Shown here: piece by piece, positions 1 to 8,963 of the stretch
How the letters are laid out: every line of letters begins with the position of its first letter
How positions within the stretch are numbered: the stretch's first letter is position 1
The notes under the pieces: model-generated
The model's input: the letters and a program-made list of their open reading frames with translations, nothing else
Told to the model about the DNA's origin: nothing
The model's database searches: none
Source: Gammaproteobacteria bacterium
GTDB lineage: Bacteria; Pseudomonadota; Gammaproteobacteria; DSM-16500
NCBI GenBank assembly: GCA_021156085.1
Contig: JAJNBC010000012.1
Location: forward strand, 1-64,000
Reading direction: 5' to 3'
Length of the DNA: 64,000 nucleotides
Position numbers and translations under genes: made by a program

Positions 1-19
1 TTGTACCAAGCTAAATTAA
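1..19 (+). CDS. 3' end of a further small secreted Cys-protein gene (partial)
   Basis: Bases 2-19 read Cys-Thr-Lys-Leu-Asn-stop. The same codons end the small-protein pseudogene at 2627-2642, and the intact homologue at 39763-40167 ends in a related Val-Asn-Cys-Gln-Lys-Ile. This is most simply the tail of another copy of the small gene lying mostly left of the window. It is inferred from the exact repeat, since only five codons are visible. Confidence 0.4.
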
Positions 20-70
20 TAAATGAGAGAATTTTTATATGCCTACGCGTTTAAATTATATTATAGATAT
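1..70. repeat. 70-bp direct repeat, copy 1
   Basis: The first 70 bases are repeated exactly at 2624-2693. The unit contains the last five codons and stop of a small secreted-protein gene (Cys-Thr-Lys-Leu-Asn-stop at 2-19), the intergenic spacer, and the first ~10 codons of the large membrane-protein gene. Because this copy starts at base 1, the true repeat may extend left of the window. It marks the boundary of a tandem duplication of a [small gene - large gene] unit. Confidence 0.95.
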
Positions 71-2180
71 TTTTACTGCGGCTTTATCATTTGCAAGCGC
101 ATTAAATGCTTGCTTATTTCGTTCTGAACAGATAGATCATTTGCTTAATCCGGGGGGGTCGCAAGAGCAGAAATTAGCCAACTCTCTTTTAAGTTTAGTT
201 AATGTCTTGGCTGTTACGTCTGAAGTCATCTATAACGTTAAGCGGAATGCACATTTAAAAGAACCGTGGCGAGAAATAGTAGGGAGGGAAGAAGAAACCC
301 GTGGAAAAGAAAAAGGAGGAGGAGAAAGAGAAGAAAATTTATCGGAGACTGACCAAAAAGATCTTATTTCGGTTGATAGATCGAGGCAACAGTGGGTGAC
401 CTCCGGTCTTTCTACGCATACCGAAGATGAAGATAATATTGGGCTACAACGTAATCCTGTGGAAGGTATAGAAGAAGCTGAAGAAAAAAATTCTTTGATG
501 GGCCTCCCTCTTTTAGTTGCGGTTATGTCAGTGCCAGTGGCTATCGGACATTTTGCTATTTTTTATGATGCAAATGCCAAAATGTTTAAAGAAAAATATG
601 AAATAAAAATATCTAATACACATAACTATGGTGTTACGCCTAAGGTATTAAGTGGGGGCTTAAGCGCAACTGGAGCTATTCAGGAAGGGTTGCATGGCGG
701 TCTTGCATTAGCTATGGGTGCTGCGAGTGTAAAGCCTCTGTGGTTATTTTTCAATAGCAAGGAAGAAGATGTTTATAAAAATATAGCTGCTGACTGTGTT
801 GTCAATTTATTATTGTTTTTTTCTGTAATGGCGGAATTTGCTATATTTATTACGGAATTTAATGAGCAGGCCATTAAAACAGATTTGTTAGGGCTCGATA
901 AGCACTTCCTTAAATTAATTTGTGTCTCCTTATCTCTCTTGAGTGCTGCTATGTACCTGGGCCATGAAGGTCATATGCTATTGAAGATTAATAAATTGTT
1001 CAAAGGCCCCTCTTCTCATGAAAAATATAAAATATGTTTCGTTCCATCAAAGCATAAGTATTCGCATATTGCGCATGGAAAAAATACAATTATTTTGTAC
1101 CAAGAAAAGGGAGTGGTTATGCGTCGTTGGCACAAGGGGAATGAGGTATCACACAAACCATTGCGATATCTGGGAGCAGAGGAAGAGAGAAGAATCATGG
1201 ATTATCTGGCTGAAGAGAAAAAGGAATTAACTTCTGACGAGGATGAAGCATTAGTCTATCATATTGCTATTGTTTCTGGTTATAGTCAGCCTATTGAACG
1301 CAATCAATTTTTTTATCAAAAATTTTATTTTTTAGGCTGTTTTCTCAATGCGATTGTACACGGGGTATCACGTTATCCCATGCTAGAAGGTATCTATCAA
1401 GATTTCATGCCACTGACGATAGCACGGGTGAGTGCGGCTGGCTGTGCAAGTGTGTCTTTTTTTAGTCGCTTAGCCACTCTTGCCATTGAAGAAGAATCAG
1501 AAGAAAAAGACCTTTCTCACAAAGATAAATCCCTGAAATACGATGCACGCCAGCGATCCCAAGATATTATTTATGAAGTATGCTTTATCTTATTGATTGG
1601 ATTGATGGCAATTATTGAGAAAAAAAATGATGAATATAAGTCTTATTCTCACGCAGTCATTATTTTTGCTTGTAATGCTCTTGCTGCTACCATTACTGAG
1701 GTAATCCTATATGCTCTTCATAAGAAATATAAAGAGATGCAGTATGAATTTGCTCATGGCAATCGCTTTTTTATAGATGTCATGGCTGCTCCTGGGTTAG
1801 GTCTTGTAGCAGGTGCATTTTTAAAGCAAGGATTATTTTTTTTAAAGGAGAGTAAAGATGTTGATTATAACAGCAGCATTATATTAAATTTCGGTAATTC
1901 AAGCTTCATAGAGGGAGATAATAGTCAACTTGATTATACTTCATGGATTTCCCAGTCAAGTCTTTCGGTGATTAGTACATTAATACTACGACATTTATTA
2001 AAAAAGGCATGTTTACCTCCTCCTAAGGCAGCCTCTCAAGAGGAGCCTACATTGTCATGCTGTGAAAGAATATCTCATGGTTGGTGCAATTTTTTTAGAA
2101 GGCGGTCGCAACCTGTTGGAGCTGCTCCTCGTGGACAGCAACTTCAAGTTCAGTTAGGAGAGCGTCAGCCTTTATTATAG
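39..2180 (+). CDS. Large polytopic membrane protein of unknown function, 713 aa (member of a duplicated module)
   Basis: I do not recognise the family. The protein has about ten hydrophobic segments (roughly residues 10-27, 150-175, 200-225, 245-270, 285-310, 425-445, 460-480, 510-530, 540-560, 580-600), a charged Glu/Lys-rich loop at ~85-150 and a basic tail with a CCERI-type cysteine pair near residue 680. It is homologous over most of its length to the interrupted gene at 40593-42738: shared features include a WREIVG motif near residue 75, FYDANA near 175, YLGHEG near 310, a VHG.SRY stretch near 435 and RHLLKK near 655. Relative to that paralogue it carries an insertion of about 80-100 residues at ~325-420. 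A GAGA purine stretch lies about 10 nt upstream of the ATG. The neighbours on both sides are small secreted-protein genes or remnants, as at the second locus, so the two genes probably work together. A surface or effector-like role is only a guess. Confidence 0.7.
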   Translation: MPTRLNYIIDIFTAALSFASALNACLFRSEQIDHLLNPGGSQEQKLANSLLSLVNVLAVTSEVIYNVKRNAHLKEPWREIVGREEETRGKEKGGGEREENLSETDQKDLISVDRSRQQWVTSGLSTHTEDEDNIGLQRNPVEGIEEAEEKNSLMGLPLLVAVMSVPVAIGHFAIFYDANAKMFKEKYEIKISNTHNYGVTPKVLSGGLSATGAIQEGLHGGLALAMGAASVKPLWLFFNSKEEDVYKNIAADCVVNLLLFFSVMAEFAIFITEFNEQAIKTDLLGLDKHFLKLICVSLSLLSAAMYLGHEGHMLLKINKLFKGPSSHEKYKICFVPSKHKYSHIAHGKNTIILYQEKGVVMRRWHKGNEVSHKPLRYLGAEEERRIMDYLAEEKKELTSDEDEALVYHIAIVSGYSQPIERNQFFYQKFYFLGCFLNAIVHGVSRYPMLEGIYQDFMPLTIARVSAAGCASVSFFSRLATLAIEEESEEKDLSHKDKSLKYDARQRSQDIIYEVCFILLIGLMAIIEKKNDEYKSYSHAVIIFACNALAATITEVILYALHKKYKEMQYEFAHGNRFFIDVMAAPGLGLVAGAFLKQGLFFLKESKDVDYNSSIILNFGNSSFIEGDNSQLDYTSWISQSSLSVISTLILRHLLKKACLPPPKAASQEEPTLSCCERISHGWCNFFRRRSQPVGAAPRGQQLQVQLGERQPLL

Positions 2181-2257
2181 AGAGGGTGAGGAATAGGTAT
2201 GAGTGGTGGTAGTGTTAGAAAAAAAATTATATTTTTAAATGAGAGAACTGGAGCCGT

Positions 2258-2642
2258 ATGAATTATAGAAATCACTCTAAAGTTATTTTTATTTTATTTT
2301 TTACTTTTTTAATAAAGAGCGCTTTAGGAGGTTATATCCCTTGTGCTCTGAATACAGATTGTAAGCTAATTTATTATACTGACTATATTCGGCATTGTTA
2401 GCGAAGTGATGGTGAGTGGCTCTCATATTGTGGACAGAGTGGAATTAGGAAAAGGTAGCACAGGGAAGGGCGTTTATGAAGCTAATGTTTATATTCCCTT
2501 AAAAAGTCTCAGCAAACGAAAGTTACTTGATTTTTCTGTTAAACGTGATATTTATAAAAGTTCTGCTTGCCTTATTTTTCTTGTTTGCCCCAGGGAACCC
2601 GTAAATCCCACCATTACTGTTAATTGTACCAAGCTAAATTAA
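2258..2642 (+). pseudogene. Frameshifted copy of the small secreted Cys protein
   Basis: The ATG at 2258 opens a 47-codon frame with a hydrophobic signal peptide and a GYIPCALNTDC motif, ending at TAG 2399-2401. The reading continues in another frame from about 2390 to the TAA at 2642, ending ITVNCTKLN. The intact homologue at 39763-40167 has SYITCALNTDC after its signal peptide and ends ITVNCQKI, and the joined length (~127 aa) is close to its 134 aa. One indel near 2390-2400 therefore seems to have broken the gene. The 3' end lies inside the 70-bp direct repeat. Confidence 0.7.
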
Positions 2643-2693
2643 TAAATGAGAGAATTTTTATATGCCTACGCGTTTAAATTATATTATAGATAT
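2624..2693. repeat. 70-bp direct repeat, copy 2
   Basis: Exact second copy of bases 1-70. It joins the 3' end of the frameshifted small gene to the first ten codons of a second large-gene copy. Identity stops abruptly at 2693, where the sequence switches from large-gene to small-gene signal-peptide sequence. Confidence 0.95.
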
Positions 2694-2769
2694 AATCATT
2701 TTTATTTTTTTAATAAAGAATACATTAGCTAGCTATGTCCCTTGTGCACTTCCGCAAAGCTATAATTAA
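2662..2769 (+). pseudogene. 35-aa chimeric remnant: large-gene start fused to small-gene signal peptide
   Basis: The ATG at 2662 starts with the same ten residues as the large membrane protein at 39 (MPTRLNYIID). It then switches to a hydrophobic run and ASYVPCAL, which matches the signal peptide and mature N-terminus of the small secreted family (GYIPCAL / SYITCAL). A TAA follows at 2767-2769. This looks like a deletion scar joining two members of the tandem array. It could still be translated as a secreted peptide, but I see no reason to think it is functional. Confidence 0.6.
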
Positions 2770-2952
2770 AATAAATGGCTATCTATTTTATAAATATTTT
2801 TATTGGAAGCTATTAGTGCTATTCTTCTCGAGAGGCATTTCAAAAAGAATCCATACTAGTTGAGGTTATTGCTATTCTATTATTCGCGGGAGAAAAGATA
2901 AAATATCCAGAAAAATGTTTAAATATTAGATGAATGCATATAGAGAGAGGAA

Positions 2953-4143
2953 TTAGGGGGAGAGGAGAATAGCCTCTCGGTATTTCGCCATAATTTGTGC
3001 TAATATTTCTGAATTTTTGGGGAATTTGTTGGCTTTTTCAAAAGCATTTTTTCCAAGGGTTTCTGCTAGCACGGGACTTTCTGATAATTTAAGTAGTTGC
3101 GTGGCTAGATCTCCTTTTTTTAAGGGATCAAATAACAGTCCCGTTTTTTCATGCTCTACTAACCACGGGGTGGGCCCGCGATTTGATCCTATCACTGCGC
3201 GTGCTTGGGCCATGGCTTCAATAATGACTAAGCCAAATGATTCCAAGCCTAGGCTAGGGAAGATGATTGCGCTGCAATTTTCATATAATTCAAACGGATT
3301 TTTCTGCCAATTTAAAAAATGAATATTATTTTCTATATTGAATTGGCGTGCTTTTTCTTTCAATATTTTTTCTTGAGAACCATTGCCAGCGATAGTGAGT
3401 ATAAGATCGGGGTTTTTTTGTAAAGCATAATAAAATTCTTGTAATAAAATAAATATGCCTTTTTGTTTTTCTAATTGACCTAGATAAAGAAAATGATTCC
3501 GCTTAGGTTGACTATGAGTAAGAATATAAGGGACATTAAATGGAAAAATAAAGGTGGCAGGGTGAAAGTGATTTTTTTCCAAGTAATGTGTTAATAGAGG
3601 CGAAGGCGCAATAAATTGCGTTACCGATTTTTTTAATAATTTTTTCATACGAATGAAAGAAAGCAAAAGAGCAAGATAGGCAATAAAAGAGTAATTTCTA
3701 CGATGCTGCCATACGCACCGAAAAGACCAGCCTGTTTGGCAAGGTTGTAAGTCCTGATGCACATTCCATTGGGTCGGGCAAAGGGAGCCAAAATCATGCA
3801 CTGTTTGCAAGATGGGGTAGCCTTGGGTTGCTTTTAATAAAGCAGGAGTATATTTCTTGATATTATGAAGATGAATGATATCAGGATGGATTCTTTTAAT
3901 AATTCGGCGAAGTTGCCAGTATTTGGTGGGGTTCAAAAACATTCGCCACCATTGTCTTAATATTTTAGAGCTTGTTTCTTTTAAAATTATAAAATCGTCT
4001 CCTATCATGGGTTCAGAGCCAAAGCCTAGGCTAAATACCTCTGTATTCGACTGATTTTTCAACAGTTCTTTTAAAGTAAAGAAGTGTTTTTCTGCACCGC
4101 CTCCGCAGGGAGAGTGATGATCAGTAATGAGTAAAATTTTCAT
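2953..4143 (-). CDS. Glycosyltransferase family 4 (GT-B fold)
   Basis: A 396-aa retaining GT-B glycosyltransferase, probably transferring a sugar from a nucleotide donor during LPS or surface glycan assembly at the cytoplasmic face of the inner membrane. The N-terminal acceptor domain has a Gly-rich loop (CGGGAEKH, residues ~13-20) and a HLHN motif near 95. The C-terminal donor domain has YLGQLEKQKG near 220, AGNGSQ near 250 and the EX7E-type motif ESFGLVIIEAMA near 305. It is divergent from the GDP-sugar genes starting at 4215, across a 71-bp shared promoter region. The acceptor and sugar cannot be read from sequence. Confidence 0.85.
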   Translation of the reverse strand: MKILLITDHHSPCGGGAEKHFFTLKELLKNQSNTEVFSLGFGSEPMIGDDFIILKETSSKILRQWWRMFLNPTKYWQLRRIIKRIHPDIIHLHNIKKYTPALLKATQGYPILQTVHDFGSLCPTQWNVHQDLQPCQTGWSFRCVWQHRRNYSFIAYLALLLSFIRMKKLLKKSVTQFIAPSPLLTHYLEKNHFHPATFIFPFNVPYILTHSQPKRNHFLYLGQLEKQKGIFILLQEFYYALQKNPDLILTIAGNGSQEKILKEKARQFNIENNIHFLNWQKNPFELYENCSAIIFPSLGLESFGLVIIEAMAQARAVIGSNRGPTPWLVEHEKTGLLFDPLKKGDLATQLLKLSESPVLAETLGKNAFEKANKFPKNSEILAQIMAKYREAILLSP

Positions 4144-4214
4144 AACGCATTGACTTCATCCTATATTTCATTAAAGTAGGATACCTTAATGGGGGAACAG
4201 GGCAACTATATCAT

Positions 4215-5231
4215 ATGATAAAGAAACGAGCATTTATTACGGGCATTACGGGTATGGTAGGCTCGCACCTGGCAGATTATTTATTAGATAAAACGGATTG
4301 GGACATCGTCGGTCTATGTCGTTGGCGTAGCCCCCTGGATAATCTATCCCATCTTATTCCAGCCATTAATAAAAAACAGCGGATTCGCTTGCTCTATGGG
4401 GATTTACGTGACTCTGATTCCATTGATCATGCTGTTAAATTAGCCCAACCTGATTATGTTTTTCATCTTGCAGCGCAGAGTTACCCACAAACCAGTTTTA
4501 CTGCGCCATTGGATACCTATGAAACGAATATCCAAGGTACTTCTCGTGTACTTGAGGCGTTGCGTAAACATAAAAAAGAAGCCGTTATTCATATCTGTGC
4601 TTCTTCGGAAGTCTTTGGCCGAGTGCCTAAGGAAAAACTGCCTATCCATGAAGATTGCACTTTTCATCCCGCTTCACCTTATGCTATTTCAAAAGTGGGT
4701 ACAGATTTAGTGGGCCGTTATTATGCGGAAGCTTATCATATGACAGTTATGACAACGCGTATGTTTACTCATACCGGGCCGCGGCGCGGCGATGTGTTTG
4801 CAGAATCTACTTTTGCTAAACAAATTGCAATGATTGAAAAAGAGTTGATCTCCCCCGTTGTAAGAGTAGGTAATTTGCAATCATTGCGTACCTTTGCTGA
4901 TGTGCGGGATGCTGTACATGCCTATTATCTTTTAGTAACACATCATCCTATCCCAGGGGAATATTATAATATTGGTGGTACTTATTCTTGTACAATAGGT
5001 GAAATGCTTACCTATCTTATTTCACTTTCTTCAGCCAAAGATAAAATTAAGATTGAAGAAGACACCGAGCGGTTGCGTCCTATTGATGCTGATTTACAGG
5101 TTCCTGATACGAGTAAATTTGAAAAGCACACTGGCTGGAAGCCGCAAATCTCTTTTGAAAAAACAATGCAAGATTTGTTAGATTATTGGCGAGAACGAGT
5201 GAGCCAATCGGCCGATTTTCTTGTACGTTAA
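4215..5231 (+). CDS. GDP-mannose/GDP-heptose 4,6-dehydratase-like SDR
   Basis: A 338-aa extended short-chain dehydrogenase. It has the NAD(P) motif GITGMVGSHL near residue 10, a catalytic Ser-Ser-Glu near 130 and YAISK near 155, plus the HTGPRRGDVFAEST stretch typical of GDP-mannose 4,6-dehydratases. Such enzymes make the 4-keto-6-deoxy GDP-sugar. The next two genes make GDP-D-glycero-D-manno-heptose rather than GDP-mannose, so the substrate may be the GDP-heptose, as in the DmhA type of 6-deoxyheptose pathway; that assignment is inference from context. Its stop codon overlaps the Shine-Dalgarno of gmhA, so the two are cotranscribed. Confidence 0.8.
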   Translation: MIKKRAFITGITGMVGSHLADYLLDKTDWDIVGLCRWRSPLDNLSHLIPAINKKQRIRLLYGDLRDSDSIDHAVKLAQPDYVFHLAAQSYPQTSFTAPLDTYETNIQGTSRVLEALRKHKKEAVIHICASSEVFGRVPKEKLPIHEDCTFHPASPYAISKVGTDLVGRYYAEAYHMTVMTTRMFTHTGPRRGDVFAESTFAKQIAMIEKELISPVVRVGNLQSLRTFADVRDAVHAYYLLVTHHPIPGEYYNIGGTYSCTIGEMLTYLISLSSAKDKIKIEEDTERLRPIDADLQVPDTSKFEKHTGWKPQISFEKTMQDLLDYWRERVSQSADFLVR

Positions 5232-5241
5232 GGAGGATTTG

Positions 5242-5865
5242 ATGCAAACTTATATTCGAAATGAAATTAAGAAAAATCAAGCAGTAACGCAACAGATTTT
5301 AATGAATGAAGAGTTGTTAAATGTCATTGAGCAAGTAGCTCGTGTTTGTGCTATCGCTTTGCGAGAAGGGCATAAAATTTTATTTGCTGGTAATGGGGGC
5401 AGCGCGGCTGATTCCCAACATTTGGCTGCTGAGTTGGTAAGTCGTTTGAGTTATGATCGACCTGCACTGGCAGCGATTGCATTGACGACAGATACTTCTG
5501 CCTTAACAGCGATTGGCAATGATTATGCGTTTGAAAAATTATTTTCACGACAAGTGGAAGCGTTAGGCCAAAAAGGAGATATTTTCATAGGAATTTCTAC
5601 CTCGGGAAAGTCATCTAATATTTTGCAAGCTTTCGCGGCTGCGCGAGCCAAAGGTATGGTTTCTATCGGTCTGACAGGAAAAATAGCTCCTTTGATGGCT
5701 GAGCGCTGTGATTTTTTAGTTAATATTCCTTCTATTGAAACACCAAAAATTCAAGAAGGACATATTTTATTGGGTCATATTATTTGTGCATTGATTGAAG
5801 AAGAAATATATGGCCCAGATTATAACCCTTTATTTCATGTATCGTCAGCGGCGGTCGAGGTCTGA
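5242..5865 (+). CDS. gmhA: Sedoheptulose-7-phosphate isomerase (SIS family)
   Basis: A 207-aa SIS-fold protein converting sedoheptulose 7-phosphate to D-glycero-D-manno-heptose 7-phosphate, the first step of both ADP- and GDP-heptose synthesis. It has the sugar-phosphate binding GNGGSAADSQH and the AAELV helix near residues 45-65, STSGKS near 120, and QEGHILLGH near 180 carrying the expected active-site His. I chose the ATG at 5242 because AGGAGG lies 5-10 nt upstream; an upstream TTG in the same frame overlaps the previous gene and lacks a ribosome site. The stop overlaps the start of the next gene (TGATG). Confidence 0.92.
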   Translation: MQTYIRNEIKKNQAVTQQILMNEELLNVIEQVARVCAIALREGHKILFAGNGGSAADSQHLAAELVSRLSYDRPALAAIALTTDTSALTAIGNDYAFEKLFSRQVEALGQKGDIFIGISTSGKSSNILQAFAAARAKGMVSIGLTGKIAPLMAERCDFLVNIPSIETPKIQEGHILLGHIICALIEEEIYGPDYNPLFHVSSAAVEV

Positions 5866-6572
5866 TGCAAGCCATTATTTTAGCAGGTGGTTTTGGAACG
5901 CGATTGCAATCCGTTATAAAAAATAGCCCCAAACCTATGGCACTCATTCATGGTAAACCATTCCTTGCATATCTTTTGGATTATTTAAAATTCCATAAAA
6001 TTACGAAAATAATTTTATCGGTGCATTATTTGCGTGAACAAATTCAAATTTTTTTTAAGACAAATTATGAAGGCATGGATATTCGCTATGCGATAGAAGA
6101 TCAGCCTTTAGGAACAGGCGGCGCCATTGTCAATGCGTTTCAATATATAGATACCTCCGAATCTGTTTTTGTGATTAATGGCGATACATTTTTACAACTG
6201 GATTATGAAGCGATGTTGGCGCAACATCACAAAATGTCATCCGTGATGACCATAGCACTGCGTAAAATGGCTAATTGCAGCCGCTATGGTGTGGTATTGA
6301 CTGACGGCCATCGGGTGACTGGATTTGGTGCACAAGGTAGCAATTCTGCTGGGTTAATCAATGCCGGGGTTTATTTAATGAAGCCCTCTTTTTTTCAAGA
6401 ATTTCCAGTGGCTGACTCTGTTTTTTCATTTGAAAGAGATTTTTTATTTCATCGCATTGAACAATTATGTCCGGATGCATTTATTGTCGATGATTATTTT
6501 ATTGATATTGGGGTACCAGAAGATTACGCACGGGCTATAAAGGATTTTGCAAGCGGTCGCGCCCTTGTCTAA
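5865..6572 (+). CDS. hddC: D-glycero-alpha-D-manno-heptose 1-phosphate guanylyltransferase-like nucleotidyltransferase
   Basis: A 235-aa NTP-transferase fold protein with GGFGTRL at residues ~7-13, SPKPM near 23, INGDTFL near 108 and a C-terminal DIGVPEDY. In GDP-heptose clusters HddC joins heptose 1-phosphate to GMP. It is translationally coupled to gmhA by TGATG. The kinase expected between them (HddA) and a phosphatase (GmhB) are not in this window. A mannose- or glucose-1-phosphate specificity cannot be excluded from motifs alone; the gmhA neighbour favours heptose. Confidence 0.8.
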   Translation: MQAIILAGGFGTRLQSVIKNSPKPMALIHGKPFLAYLLDYLKFHKITKIILSVHYLREQIQIFFKTNYEGMDIRYAIEDQPLGTGGAIVNAFQYIDTSESVFVINGDTFLQLDYEAMLAQHHKMSSVMTIALRKMANCSRYGVVLTDGHRVTGFGAQGSNSAGLINAGVYLMKPSFFQEFPVADSVFSFERDFLFHRIEQLCPDAFIVDDYFIDIGVPEDYARAIKDFASGRALV

Positions 6573-6670
6573 GAAAGCCACCTGCTATTATTATATCGAA
6601 AAAAACTCAGATATTTTATCAAGATACCCTAAATTTTAAATGTAAAATAGATTAACAAATTTATAACAGT

Positions 6671-7597
6671 TCAGCTTTTTAAAAAGTAATGCGCATACAT
6701 TTTTTTCAATCCCATTCTTAAAGAAATTTTGGGTTTCCAATTCAACGAAAATAAGCGACTTGACTCTAAACATTTGCGGGGTGCGCCGTCGGGCTTAGTT
6801 GCATCTAGTGCTATCTTTCCCTTAAATTCAATAATCTCAGCTAATTCCTGAGCTAAATTAAGAATACTTATTTCTTGCATCGTTCCTATATTAATAATCT
6901 CAGAGGAGTTGTAATTTTCCATTAAAAAAATTAATGCGTCGGCGAGATCATCCACATAAATAAATTCACGTAAAGGGGTACCTGTGCCCCATAAAACGAC
7001 TTCCGAGAGCCCTTGTTTTTTTGCTTCATGAAAACGTTTCATTAATCCTGGAATCACATGCGATGCTTCAGGATGAAAATTATCGCCTATGCCATAAGCA
7101 TTGGTAGGCATAGCTATAATAGCATTAAGTTGATGTTGCCGTGCATAAGCTTGGCACATGACAATACCATTAATTTTAGCGGCAGCATAAGCTATGTTAG
7201 TAGGCTCAATGAGCCCATTTAAAAATTCGCTTTCTTTTATAGGCTGGGAAGCCAATTTAGGATAAGTACAAGCGGAGCCAGGAAATAGTATTTTTTTTAT
7301 ATGAGACTGCCTAGCTGCTTCTATAACATTGCAATGCATTTGCGTATTATCATAAATAAATTTGGCTGGATAAGTATTATTAGCATGAATGCCGCCGACA
7401 ATAGCCGCTAAATGAAATACATAATCTGGTGAATGTTGTTTGAAATAACTCATGACTTTAGCTTGATTGCATAAGTCTAATTCTATATGCGAAGGTGTGA
7501 GTAATTGTATGCTGCCGCGTTGTTTTAATAACCTAACTACCGCGCTACCAATCATGCCGGTATGGCCAGTTACAAGAATTTTTTTATTTTGATCCAT
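6671..7597 (-). CDS. fcl: GDP-L-fucose synthase-like epimerase/reductase
   Basis: A 308-aa extended SDR. It has GHTGMIGSAV near residue 11, VGGIHANN near 68, GSACTYPK (catalytic Ser) near 108 and YAAAKINGIVMCQAY (catalytic Tyr/Lys) near 138, and MPTNAYGIGDNFH near 163 in the position of the family's usual PTNLYGP..NF motif. This family epimerises and reduces the 4-keto-6-deoxy GDP-sugar made by the dehydratase type encoded at 4215. The gene converges on the dehydratase-gmhA-hddC operon, which supports a GDP-6-deoxy sugar pathway; whether the product is a fucose or a deoxyheptose is open. Confidence 0.83.
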   Translation of the reverse strand: MDQNKKILVTGHTGMIGSAVVRLLKQRGSIQLLTPSHIELDLCNQAKVMSYFKQHSPDYVFHLAAIVGGIHANNTYPAKFIYDNTQMHCNVIEAARQSHIKKILFPGSACTYPKLASQPIKESEFLNGLIEPTNIAYAAAKINGIVMCQAYARQHQLNAIIAMPTNAYGIGDNFHPEASHVIPGLMKRFHEAKKQGLSEVVLWGTGTPLREFIYVDDLADALIFLMENYNSSEIINIGTMQEISILNLAQELAEIIEFKGKIALDATKPDGAPRKCLESSRLFSLNWKPKISLRMGLKKMYAHYFLKS

Positions 7598-7808
7598 GGC
7601 TTGTCCAAAGGAGCGAATCAGTGAAAATGGAATGCAGAGCTTAGCACAGTTTCTGCACTCTAAATAGTCTATTTTAGATGCTATTTATGTTATTAAGTTG
7701 CTAATCTTCTATGCCTGTTGTTCTTAGGGAAAATGGCTGTTAAGTATTAGATTATTACGGATAAAATTTGTTATACTCTAAGTCTCTTTTATTAGGTTGG
7801 GGAATACT

Positions 7809-8417
7809 ATGTCGCTGGATCATTTTAACTGGCTTGATTATTTATTTCTGAGTATTTTTTTAATTTCGATCATTATCAGTTTAAAGCGCGGTTTTATGAC
7901 AGAAATTATTTCGATCATATCTTGGGTAGCTGCATTCTTTATTGCGTGTATGTTTGCTCCTAGGCTCGCTGCGATGTTTGCTGGGACATCGGGCACAGTG
8001 CAGACCACTATTTCTAACATGGCGGGTAAAATTGGAGTTGATGCAAATGGTGCGGTTTCTATACTGACGGTAGGAGTTTGTTTTGTGGCTCTATTCGTAG
8101 GTACATTGCTTATAGGAACTATAGTGGGTTATTTGATGACAAGTATCACTGCAGTGCCCGGAATTAGTTTTTTTAATCGGATATTGGGAGGTGTTTTTGG
8201 ATTTGCTAAAGGTTATATCATTAATTTAGTGATTATCTTTGTAGTACAAATGACGCCTGTAGCTCAAGAACCTGTATGGGCTCAATCACAGTTTGTGCAA
8301 GTTTATCAGCCGGCCGTAGCCTGGTTAGGGAATGTAGTACAACCAGGATATGAAAGTTTAAAAGCCACGGTTGGGCAAACCTTAGATAATATGAAGAGTT
8401 ACAAAATAACCAAATAA
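7809..8417 (+). CDS. cvpA: CvpA family inner-membrane protein
   Basis: A 202-aa protein with four predicted transmembrane segments (about 10-30, 40-60, 85-110, 125-150) and the CvpA-type N-terminus (FNWLDYLFL followed by SLKRGFM and ISWVAAF). E. coli CvpA is needed for colicin V export and bile-salt/envelope stress tolerance; its molecular role is unsettled. I start at the ATG 7809, preceded by GGGGA at 5-6 nt, rather than the TTG at 7797. A TATACT -10-like hexamer sits at 7772-7777. It is monocistronic here, not next to purF as in enterobacteria. Confidence 0.85.
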   Translation: MSLDHFNWLDYLFLSIFLISIIISLKRGFMTEIISIISWVAAFFIACMFAPRLAAMFAGTSGTVQTTISNMAGKIGVDANGAVSILTVGVCFVALFVGTLLIGTIVGYLMTSITAVPGISFFNRILGGVFGFAKGYIINLVIIFVVQMTPVAQEPVWAQSQFVQVYQPAVAWLGNVVQPGYESLKATVGQTLDNMKSYKITK

Positions 8418-8539
8418 CTTAAACTGTAAACGCTCCAAGAGTGTCAACTTCCGGATGACATCCAACATATTATTTTGTTGGCCGCAAGCTAGCGCCATAA
8501 TATTATTGGCAATTTTTTCTAGTGGAAAATAAGATATTT

Positions 8540-8932
8540 CTAATCCCTAAACAAGGTGCTTAACAGATGTAGCTGGTGGCGTATTTCAGGGAATAATACA
8601 TTTTTTTTAATATTAGCGAGGCACAAACTAACGATAATAAGTAATGCTATATTTAGAAGAAAAATAACACACAATGAGAAAAGTACACTCCATAATAAAG
8701 ATTGAAAATAATTAAATAAAATAAACAGCAAAATAATCCAACTTGTAATTAAAAGGGCGCCAAAAACGACTGATAATACAATGAGACGAGTTAGATTTTT
8801 TGTTGCTAGCCGTGCTTCGAATTCAATAAGTGTGGTAATTTTGTTGAGAACGGTAAAAAAAGTGGGGATAAGTAGGATTAGGTTTAGCATCGTTTTACCA
8901 AGCATTGATTTTTTTTTCGTAGTACTAGCCAT
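8540..8932 (-). CDS. YqjE-like / phage-holin-3_6-type small membrane protein
   Basis: A 130-aa protein with two long hydrophobic hairpins (residues ~45-75 and ~80-108) flanked by amphipathic helices. This matches the layout of the YqjE / Holin-X superfamily of non-phage membrane proteins. It lies just downstream of a DUF883 (YqjD/ElaB) gene, the same pairing as yqjD-yqjE in enterobacteria, where they are stationary-phase membrane proteins. AGGAG lies 11 nt upstream of the ATG. Assignment rests on topology and neighbourhood, since no catalytic motif exists in the family. Confidence 0.6.
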   Translation of the reverse strand: MASTTKKKSMLGKTMLNLILLIPTFFTVLNKITTLIEFEARLATKNLTRLIVLSVVFGALLITSWIILLFILFNYFQSLLWSVLFSLCVIFLLNIALLIIVSLCLANIKKNVLFPEIRHQLHLLSTLFRD

Positions 8933-8963
8933 GTGTAATGCCTCTCCTTTTATAATAATCTTA

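Noticed and set aside
2406-2642. A separate 78-aa gene
   Set aside because: Its C-terminus matches the end of the small secreted family and its upstream part lies in another frame, so it is the 3' half of a frameshifted copy.
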